Below, one piece after another: positions 7,079-11,700 of a stretch of DNA of 11,700 bases (its first letter is position 1; the number at the start of each line of letters is the position of its first letter). The notes beneath the pieces are model-generated. The model made no database searches. It was not told the DNA's origin and worked only from the letters and a program-made list of their open reading frames with translations. This DNA is from Dysgonamonadaceae bacterium (lineage in GTDB: Bacteria > Bacteroidota > Bacteroidia > Bacteroidales > Azobacteroidaceae), in the NCBI GenBank assembly GCA_031255425.1, contig JAIRSN010000064.1, positions 1 through 11,700 of the forward strand. The letters are read 5' to 3'. A program made the translations under genes and the position numbers.

Positions 7079-7095
7079 TGCCAAATAAAAAAGGG

Positions 7096-7446
7096 ATGAC
7101 GCAATATTTGGAATTAAAAGAAATGACTTTCCACGCTTATCATGGATTGCTGGAGCAGGAAAGATTGGTGGGAAATACGTACACGGTCGACCTGAAAATC
7201 CATGCCGACTTCAGCCGGGCGGCGCTCTCCGACAACGTGGAGGATACCGTCAACTATGCTTCCGTGTATGAAGTCGTGAAACAGGAAATGCGCACGCCGT
7301 CGAATCTGATCGAACATGTGGCGCGCCGGATTGTCCGGCAGGTTCACGCCGCCTTTCCGCTGGTTGAACGGGTTGAAATCCGGCTGGCAAAAAAAAACCC
7401 GCCGTTCGGCGGGGATATAAAGGAAGCGGCTGTCGTGTACCTATAA
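7096..7446 (+). CDS. folB: Dihydroneopterin aldolase FolB
   Basis: FolB cleaves 7,8-dihydroneopterin to 6-hydroxymethyl-7,8-dihydropterin and glycolaldehyde in cytoplasmic folate synthesis. The 116-residue protein matches the family over its full length: AYHGLLEQER at 14-23, VNYASVYE at 52-59, NLIEHVA at 70-76 and a C-terminal KKNPPFGG at 99-106. Glu22, Tyr54, Glu73 and Lys100 fall where the conserved active-site residues lie. I chose ATG 7096, preceded by AAGGG and just downstream of the promoter; an in-frame ATG at 6997 would precede the promoter. The last 6 nt overlap the end of nth on the other strand. The codons for Lys99-Asn101 form part of a nine-A run (7389-7397) and, with the next five codons, encode the apparent terminator of nth. 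Confidence 0.93.
   Translation: MTQYLELKEMTFHAYHGLLEQERLVGNTYTVDLKIHADFSRAALSDNVEDTVNYASVYEVVKQEMRTPSNLIEHVARRIVRQVHAAFPLVERVEIRLAKKNPPFGGDIKEAAVVYL
7389..7413 (-). terminator. Intrinsic terminator of nth inside folB coding sequence
   Basis: On the minus strand, CCCGCC (7413-7408) pairs with GGCGGG (7403-7398) around a GAAC tetraloop, followed directly by nine T (7397-7389). This all-GC 6-bp stem plus U-tract lies 27 nt past the nth stop codon. It lies wholly within folB codons 98-106, including the catalytic lysine codon. Confidence 0.8.
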
Positions 7447-8076
7447 ACCGGAAACGTATTGGCAATACGCTTGCAGCCCGCACGATTCGCATTGGGGTTT
7501 CCGGGCGGTGCAAGTGTATCGCCCGTGCAGGATAAGCCAGTGATGCGCCTTCGACCAGAGTCTTTTCGGGATGTGCTTCGTCAGTTCCCTTTCCGTTTCC
7601 AAAGGAGTCCTGGAATGTTTGGTCAAGCCGATGCGGTTGGAAACCCGGAAGACATGCGTGTCTACCGCCAAAGCCGGGATATTGAACGCCACCGAAGCAA
7701 TTACATTCGCCGTTTTCTTGCCCACGCCCGGCAGTTTCATCAGGTCGCCGATGCCGGACGGCACCTTGCCGCCGAACTGCTCCATCAGCATCCGCGCCAT
7801 CTCCACCAAATGTTTCGACTTGTTGTTCGGATACGAAACGCTCCGGATGTATTCGTAAACCGCCTCTTTGTTCGCCGCCGCCAGGACTTCCGGCGTGGGG
7901 AAGGCTTCGAACAGGGCAGGCGTAATCAGGTTCACCCGCTTATCCGTACACTGCGCCGCCAGAATAACGGCTATCAGCAGTTGGAAAGGGTCTGCGTAAT
8001 GCAGCTCCGTTTCGGCAAGCGGCCTGTTTGTTTCAAACCAGCCGATCACGTTGCGGTATCGTTCCTTTGTCGTCAT
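7441..8076 (-). CDS. nth: Endonuclease III (DNA glycosylase/AP lyase)
   Basis: Nth removes oxidised pyrimidines from DNA and nicks the abasic site in base-excision repair. The 211-residue protein has the helix-hairpin-helix LPGVGKKTANV (115-125), the catalytic Lys121 and Asp139 (AVDTHVFRV) with the same 18-residue spacing as E. coli Lys120 and Asp138, and a C-terminal 4Fe-4S loop formed by Cys189, Cys196, Cys199 and Cys205 (C-x6-C-x2-C-x5-C). Its length is the usual one. It starts 4 nt after the pheS stop codon, so the two genes form an operon read from the pheS promoter. Its TAG stop directly abuts the folB TAA, which leaves the two genes overlapping tail to tail by 6 nt. Confidence 0.96.
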   Translation of the reverse strand: MTTKERYRNVIGWFETNRPLAETELHYADPFQLLIAVILAAQCTDKRVNLITPALFEAFPTPEVLAAANKEAVYEYIRSVSYPNNKSKHLVEMARMLMEQFGGKVPSGIGDLMKLPGVGKKTANVIASVAFNIPALAVDTHVFRVSNRIGLTKHSRTPLETERELTKHIPKRLWSKAHHWLILHGRYTCTARKPQCESCGLQAYCQYVSGL

Positions 8077-8080
8077 CGCG

Positions 8081-9091
8081 TCAGGTAAATTGTTTCAGGA
8101 AACGGATGTCGTTCTCGGAAAACATCCGCAGGTCTTTGACCTGGTACTTCAGGTTGGTGATCCGTTCGATGCCCATTCCGAGCGCGTAGCCGGAGTAGAT
8201 TTCGCCGTCGATTCCGCAGTTGTTCAACACATTGGGATCGACCATCCCGCATCCCAGTATCTCGACCCACCCGGTATGCTTGCAGAAAGGACACCCTTGC
8301 CCGCCGCAGAGGTTGCAACTGATGTCCATCTCCGCGCTCGGTTCGGTGAACGGAAAGAAAGACGGGCGCAACCGGATTTTCGTGCCGGCGCCGAACATCT
8401 CTTTCGCAAAGTATATCAAAACCTGTTTCAGGTCGGCGAAGGAAACCTCCCTGTCGACATAGAGCGCTTCCACCTGGTGGAAAAAACAGTGGGCGCGGTA
8501 GGAAATCGCCTCGTTGCGGTAAACCCGCCCCGGACAGATGATCCGGACCGGAGGCTGCGTTTTCTCCATCACCCGCGTCTGAACCGACGATGTGTGCGTG
8601 CGCAACAACAGGTCGGCGCCGTGCGCAACGAAAAACGTATCCTGCATGTCCCGCGCCGGATGGTCGTCGGCAAAATTCAGGGAGGAGAAAACATGCCAGT
8701 CGTCTTCTATTTCGGGGCCTTCGGCAATCGAGAAGCCCAACCGCGCAAAAATATCGCAGATTTCCTTTTTCACAATCGACAGCGGATGGCGGGTCCCCAC
8801 GTGATAGGGGTGCGAAGTACGGGTCAGGTCGGCGGTGTCGCCGGCGGTGTCGCCGTTGTCTAACTGTTCTTTCAGGTGATTGAGCCGCTCTTGCGCCTGC
8901 GTTTTCAGGTGATTGAGCCGCTGTCCTATCTCGCGTTTCTGTTCGGCGGCTACGTGGCGGAAGTCGTCCATAAGCGACGAAACCGCTCCTTTTTTACTCA
9001 GATACCGGATCCGCAAGGCTTCCAGTTCTTCCTGTGTTTCCGCTTTCAGTTGATTGACTTCTTCTAAAAGCAACGCTATTTTATTAATCAT
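8081..9091 (-). CDS. pheS: Phenylalanine--tRNA ligase alpha subunit
   Basis: PheS forms the catalytic half of the (alpha-beta)2 synthetase that charges tRNA-Phe. The 336-residue protein has an N-terminal coiled coil (about 1-80) that grips the tRNA and a class II catalytic core: THTSSVQTR at 165-173, motif 2 PGRVYRNE at 187-194, FHQVEAL at 204-210, FFPFTEPSAEMD at 245-256 and motif 3 GMGIERI at 305-311. Cys259, Cys262, Cys267 and Cys270 form a CxxC-x4-CxxC group of the kind seen in Bacteroidota PheS. I chose ATG 9091, which starts the standard coiled coil; the in-frame ATG at 9172 would begin upstream, inside ribE and before the promoter. pheT is not in the window. The coiled coil and linker carry in-frame tandem DNA duplications. 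Confidence 0.95.
   Translation of the reverse strand: MINKIALLLEEVNQLKAETQEELEALRIRYLSKKGAVSSLMDDFRHVAAEQKREIGQRLNHLKTQAQERLNHLKEQLDNGDTAGDTADLTRTSHPYHVGTRHPLSIVKKEICDIFARLGFSIAEGPEIEDDWHVFSSLNFADDHPARDMQDTFFVAHGADLLLRTHTSSVQTRVMEKTQPPVRIICPGRVYRNEAISYRAHCFFHQVEALYVDREVSFADLKQVLIYFAKEMFGAGTKIRLRPSFFPFTEPSAEMDISCNLCGGQGCPFCKHTGWVEILGCGMVDPNVLNNCGIDGEIYSGYALGMGIERITNLKYQVKDLRMFSENDIRFLKQFT
8831..8922. repeat. Two in-frame tandem duplications within pheS
   Basis: A perfect 12-bp tandem repeat, GGCGGTGTCGCC, occurs at 8831-8842 and 8843-8854 and encodes GDTA twice (residues 80-87 of PheS). A perfect 19-bp repeat occurs at 8871-8889 and 8904-8922, spaced by 33 bp (11 codons), and encodes RLNHLK twice (58-63 and 69-74). 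Both lie in the coiled coil and linker ahead of the catalytic core and keep the frame. Confidence 0.9.
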
Positions 9092-9120
9092 ATAAGTGCC
9101 TGTTATTTCTTTGTGGAGTG

Positions 9121-9151
9121 CAAAATTAAATAAAATCCGGTTCGATTCAAA
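9121..9151 (-). promoter_or_regulatory. Promoter for pheS-nth
   Basis: On the minus strand, TTTG (9151-9148) is followed after 19 nt by TAATTTTG (9128-9121), both full consensus matches. The -33 box overlaps the last codons of ribE. The -7 box lies about 30 nt before the pheS ATG. No attenuator or T-box-like leader fits in the remaining space. Confidence 0.75.
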
Positions 9152-9773
9152 CCGCCGGCTCGCCAGTGGCATCCCGGTAGCGGTTCAGTTTGCTCAGGTA
9201 TTTGCCGATAATATCAAATTCGAGATTCACGACCGTTCCTTCTTTTATTTGATGAAAGTTGGTCTGCTCGTATGTGTAAGGGATGATGGCGACCTGAAAG
9301 CGGTTGTCCTGCGAGTTGACGACCGTCAGGCTGACGCCGTTGACGCAGACCGACCCTTTTTCGACCGTCATATAACCCTGTTGCGCCATTTTTTTATCAA
9401 ACGTATATTCGAAGGTGAAATACCAGCTCCCTTCGTTTTCTTCCACCCGGGTGCAGACAGCCGTCTGGTCGACATGTCCCTGCACAATATGCCCGTCCAG
9501 GCGGCCATTGATTTTCATACTGCGTTCCAGGTTTACTTTGTCGCCTTCGTGCAGCAATCCCAGATTGGTTTTGTCCAGCGTTTCCTTGATGGCGGTCACC
9601 GTGTAGCGGCGGTCCGTCCGGTCGACGACCGTCAGGCAGACGCCGTTGTGCGAAACGCTCTGGTCGACTTTCAATTCCTCCACAAACGAACATTCCAGCG
9701 TGAGATGCAAATTTCCCTGCTCTGTTACGCGGCCCACAACCACTGCCGCCTCTTCTACTATTCCTGAAAACAT
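9147..9773 (-). CDS. ribE: Riboflavin synthase (alpha chain)
   Basis: Riboflavin synthase converts two 6,7-dimethyl-8-ribityllumazine molecules into riboflavin and a pyrimidinedione. The 208-residue protein shows the two internally repeated lumazine-binding domains: the first begins MFSGIVEE (1-8) and has SVSHNGVCLTVV at 39-50; the second begins near GHIVQGHVD (94-102) and has KGSVCVNGVSLTVV at 139-152. Length and N-terminus match the family exactly from ATG 9773; an in-frame ATG at 9800 would add nine residues and lie inside the -7 region. The gene is called ribE or ribC depending on the species scheme. It is followed by pheS, which has its own promoter at the ribE stop codon, and is divergent from the DUF6377-type gene. 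No FMN riboswitch precedes it. Confidence 0.95.
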   Translation of the reverse strand: MFSGIVEEAAVVVGRVTEQGNLHLTLECSFVEELKVDQSVSHNGVCLTVVDRTDRRYTVTAIKETLDKTNLGLLHEGDKVNLERSMKINGRLDGHIVQGHVDQTAVCTRVEENEGSWYFTFEYTFDKKMAQQGYMTVEKGSVCVNGVSLTVVNSQDNRFQVAIIPYTYEQTNFHQIKEGTVVNLEFDIIGKYLSKLNRYRDATGEPAV

Positions 9774-9797
9774 AATTAAATTTTTAAAAATTGACCT

Positions 9798-9805
9798 CAA
9801 AGATA
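9798..9805 (-). promoter_or_regulatory. Promoter -7 element for ribE
   Basis: On the minus strand the bases 9805-9798 read TATCTTTG, a full TAnnTTTG match 24 nt before the ATG. I see no TTTG -33 box at the expected spacing. Confidence 0.6.
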
Positions 9806-9818
9806 ATAAAACTTTTTA

Positions 9819-9826
9819 TACCTTTG
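9819..9826 (+). promoter_or_regulatory. Promoter -7 element for the DUF6377-type gene
   Basis: TACCTTTG is a full match to TAnnTTTG. It lies 13 nt from the divergent ribE -7 box, so the two promoters are back to back and overlap. The leader to ATG 9883 would be about 50 nt. A TTGACC at 9791 is too far upstream to be a normal -33 box. Confidence 0.55.
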
Positions 9827-9882
9827 TTAAAATAATTCTTGAATCTAATTACCGGATAACATTTTACCCGATAATATATAAA

Positions 9883-11499
9883 ATGATGAAATTAAAACAG
9901 AGCCTTTTAACGGGCTTCTTTTCGCTCTTCCCCGTACTGGGTGGGTTTGCTACGGAAAATCTGCCGCCTTTGCTGCAAGAACTGGACAGGGTCGTCGAAC
10001 AGGCAGCGGTATTCGACCGCCGGAAAGAATTGAGAATCGATACGCTGAAGGCGGAATTGAAAAAATCCCTTGCGAAAGGGAAGGTACATTCGGCATATTT
10101 CCAATTATATAAGGAATACGAAGCGTTTATTTTCGATTCGGCGATGCATTATGTGAAAATCCACCTTGATTTTTCCGAAAAACAAAAGAATACGTTGTGG
10201 ATCAACGAATGTAAAATGCAGTTGGCAAGGATGTATTCCACTTTTGCCCGGTTTCCCGAATCGGTGGAACTGCTCCGTTCGGTGGATACAAAATCCCTGT
10301 CGCCGGAACGCTTGGGCGCTTTCTACAACTGCTTTGCAGAGGTTTACGACTACTGGAGCGAGGACGCCAGCGACGAAGACGCCAGCCGCTACACGGCGCT
10401 GAAAAGCCTGTACCAGGATTCGGCGCTCCACACGTTTAAGGAGGGGACGTACGACTACAATATCAACCACAGCCGGAAATGCATCGAGATGCGCGACTTC
10501 GCGCAGGCGCAGGCGCTGCTTCTGCCTTACCTCGACGTGCTGAATCCGGAAACGCGGGACTATGCGATCCTGACTTCCCTGATTGCCAACCTTTACGACT
10601 TGAGGGGCGAGGAGGAAAAACGGAAGGTGTTTCTCGCAAAGTCTGCCATCGCCGATATAAAAGCGTCGGTGAAAGAGAATACTTCGATTCGTTTGCTGGC
10701 GCTTTCGCTGTTGAACGACAACGACCTGTCGCGCTCGAACCAATACATCAAAAAAAGCCTGGAGGATGCTAACTTTTACAATGCCCGCTTGCGCAATGTT
10801 CAGATAGCAAAAATATTACCGCTGATCGACAACGCCTACCAGATGGAAAAGGAGCAGCACCACAAAAACCTGCAAGGCGCGATTCTCGTGATCGGTGTCC
10901 TGACGCTGTTTCTTATCGGCCTTGTTTTCCACCTGCGAAAACAGATGAAGAACTTGGCAAAAACCCGGAGGGAAGCTATTCTGGCGAATGAGAAGTTGCG
11001 CCGGTTTAATTCGAGTTTGTCGGAAAACATCCGGATCAAGGAGGAATATATCGGCAAGTTTCTGTATCAATGTTCCACGTACATCGATAAATTGGAAACT
11101 TACCGGAAGTCGCTGAACAAGACGGCGGCGAACGGGAAAATCGAGACTTTGTTCCAGATGCTGAAGTCTTCCCGGATTATAGAGGACGAACTGAAAGCGT
11201 TTTACCAACAATTCGACAGCACATTCCTCAGTCTTTTTCCCTCTTTTGTGGAAGAATTTAACCGGTTGTTGCCCGAAGAAGACCGGATCGTCCCCAAAAA
11301 CGACTCGGAACTGTCCGCCGAGTTGCGGATATTTGCCCTGATCCGGTTGAAGATTACGGACAGCGCCCAGATTGCCGACTTTCTGCATTATTCGAAGACT
11401 ACTATCTACAATTATCGCTCGAAATACAGGAATAAATCCCTGATCCCGAGCGATAAATTTGAGAAGGCGGTCACGAATATCGGGACCGCCGGCAGGTAA
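9883..11499 (+). CDS. DUF6377-type membrane-anchored regulatory protein
   Basis: I recognise the overall architecture of the DUF6377 regulators of Bacteroidales. The 538-residue protein has a signal peptide or N-terminal anchor (1-23, MMKLKQSLLT then a hydrophobic stretch). A helical, TPR-like periplasmic region follows (about 30-320), with aromatic/Ala-rich helix pairs such as HSAYFQLYKEYEAF and DYAILTSLIANLYDL. One transmembrane helix lies at about 331-349 and a basic coiled coil at about 351-410. A cytoplasmic C-terminal part ends in a helix-turn-helix-like segment, ITDSAQIADFLHYSKTTIYN, at 491-510, followed by basic residues. This order suggests direct envelope sensing coupled to DNA binding, but no ligand or target is known. 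ATG 9883 (or 9886) is chosen because it follows the promoter and gives the signal peptide. It is not next to any SusC/SusD pair in this window. Confidence 0.75.
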   Translation: MMKLKQSLLTGFFSLFPVLGGFATENLPPLLQELDRVVEQAAVFDRRKELRIDTLKAELKKSLAKGKVHSAYFQLYKEYEAFIFDSAMHYVKIHLDFSEKQKNTLWINECKMQLARMYSTFARFPESVELLRSVDTKSLSPERLGAFYNCFAEVYDYWSEDASDEDASRYTALKSLYQDSALHTFKEGTYDYNINHSRKCIEMRDFAQAQALLLPYLDVLNPETRDYAILTSLIANLYDLRGEEEKRKVFLAKSAIADIKASVKENTSIRLLALSLLNDNDLSRSNQYIKKSLEDANFYNARLRNVQIAKILPLIDNAYQMEKEQHHKNLQGAILVIGVLTLFLIGLVFHLRKQMKNLAKTRREAILANEKLRRFNSSLSENIRIKEEYIGKFLYQCSTYIDKLETYRKSLNKTAANGKIETLFQMLKSSRIIEDELKAFYQQFDSTFLSLFPSFVEEFNRLLPEEDRIVPKNDSELSAELRIFALIRLKITDSAQIADFLHYSKTTIYNYRSKYRNKSLIPSDKFEKAVTNIGTAGR

Positions 11500-11526
11500 A
11501 TTCCTGCCATCCCTGATTCTTTTCTT

Positions 11527-11564
11527 TCAGGCTGCGGCTACGCCGCTGCCTGATTTTTCTTTTT
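11527..11564 (+). terminator. Intrinsic terminator after the DUF6377-type gene
   Basis: TCAGGCTGCGGC (11527-11538) pairs with GCCGCTGCCTGA (11542-11553) with one T-T mismatch around a 3-nt loop, followed by TTTTTCTTTTT. It lies 28 nt past the stop codon. Confidence 0.85.
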
Positions 11565-11598
11565 GCCTTGATGCAAAAAGAAACAAAAAGATCAAGGC
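11565..11598. repeat. Stem-loop with GCCTTGAT / ATCAAGGC arms
   Basis: GCCTTGAT (11565-11572) and ATCAAGGC (11591-11598) form a perfect 8-bp inverted repeat around an 18-nt A-rich loop. From memory, similar 'CCTTGAT...AAAAAG...ATCAAGG' blocks recur between genes in Bacteroidales genomes; this is not verified here. Confidence 0.6.
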
Positions 11599-11613
11599 TT
11601 GGCTTCTTGGCGG

Positions 11614-11699
11614 ACCGCTCTGATACCGCCGGCTAAACGGATTACAACTCGCTTCGCTCAAACAGTAATCCGTTTTTAACGCCGTCGGCATCGAGCGGT
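11614..11699. repeat. Nested palindromic repeat at the window end
   Basis: An inner perfect 11-bp inverted repeat, AAACGGATTAC (11635-11645) and GTAATCCGTTT (11665-11675), has a 19-nt spacer. It sits inside an outer imperfect inverted repeat, ACCGCTCTGATACCGCCGGC (11614-11633) and GCCGTCGGCATCGAGCGGT (11681-11699), matching at about 17 of 20 positions. The region from 11500 onward contains no protein gene that I can see. The element may extend past the end of the window. Confidence 0.7.
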
Positions 11700-11700
11700 T

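Noticed and set aside
7389..7397. Programmed frameshift at the nine-A run in folB
   Set aside because: The frame as read gives a complete conserved FolB C-terminus. Slippage would only truncate or extend it, and nothing suggests a functional product.
8051..8863. A 270-codon plus-strand frame opposite pheS
   Set aside because: It is antisense to a clearly conserved gene and is typical of the shadow frames produced by GC-rich codon use. The same applies to 7459-8088 opposite nth, 5872-6492 opposite the BspA-like gene, and 10105-10743 and 10816-11388 opposite the DUF6377-type gene.
9774..9797. FMN riboswitch upstream of ribE
   Set aside because: The leader between the -7 element and the ATG is only about 20 nt, far too short for the FMN aptamer.
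9646..9882. N-terminal extension of the DUF6377-type gene to a start inside ribE
   Set aside because: It would begin upstream of the promoter, run antisense through ribE and hide the signal peptide. The start at 9883 fits better.
1..11700. tRNA genes, rRNA, CRISPR arrays, transposases, phage or defence genes
   Set aside because: No cloverleaf-like tRNA, regularly spaced repeat array or recognisable mobile or defence protein was seen on either strand.

Overview
The window looks like chromosomal DNA from a Bacteroidales bacterium that has a type IX secretion system (T9SS). Several promoters match the Bacteroidetes pattern (TTTG at -33, about 19-20 nt, then TAnnTTTG at -7). The proteins belong to Bacteroidota-typical groups: an outer-membrane beta-barrel protein of the carbohydrate/peptide receptor type, a BspA-like leucine-rich-repeat protein with a C-terminal T9SS sorting domain, a DUF6377-type regulator and a bactofilin. 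The combination fits the Tannerellaceae/Dysgonomonadaceae/Porphyromonadaceae neighbourhood. I cannot name the species.

Layout. (1) 55-3914, minus strand: an apparent operon of a BadF/BcrA-type amino-sugar kinase, the MurNAc-6-phosphate etherase murQ (2 nt gap) and an outer-membrane beta-barrel protein starting at GTG (12 nt gap). The first two genes salvage cell-wall amino sugars; the third may be the outer-membrane receptor. (2) 4081-4754, plus strand: rubrerythrin with its own promoter and a clean intrinsic terminator. (3) 4755-5214: a gene-poor stretch packed with inverted repeats, including a 33-nt-arm imperfect hairpin and a possible small inverted-repeat element. (4) 5215-6558: secreted BspA-like LRR/T9SS protein. 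(5) 6664-7446: bactofilin (minus) and folB (plus), fired from overlapping divergent promoters whose two -33 boxes lie in the arms of one perfect 11-bp inverted repeat. (6) 7441-9773, minus: ribE, then the pheS-nth pair with its own promoter. nth overlaps the end of folB tail to tail, and the nth terminator appears to lie inside the folB coding sequence. (7) 9819-11564, plus: DUF6377-type membrane regulator, divergent from ribE, ended by a strong hairpin terminator. (8) 11565-11700: another inverted-repeat cluster that probably continues past the window.

Most genes are ordinary housekeeping or Bacteroidales accessory genes. I see no clear evidence of a wholly new multi-gene system. The points most worth a second look are the folB-embedded nth terminator, the palindromic divergent promoter, the two intergenic repeat clusters, the receptor gene attached to the MurNAc salvage genes, and the in-frame DNA duplications in pheS.
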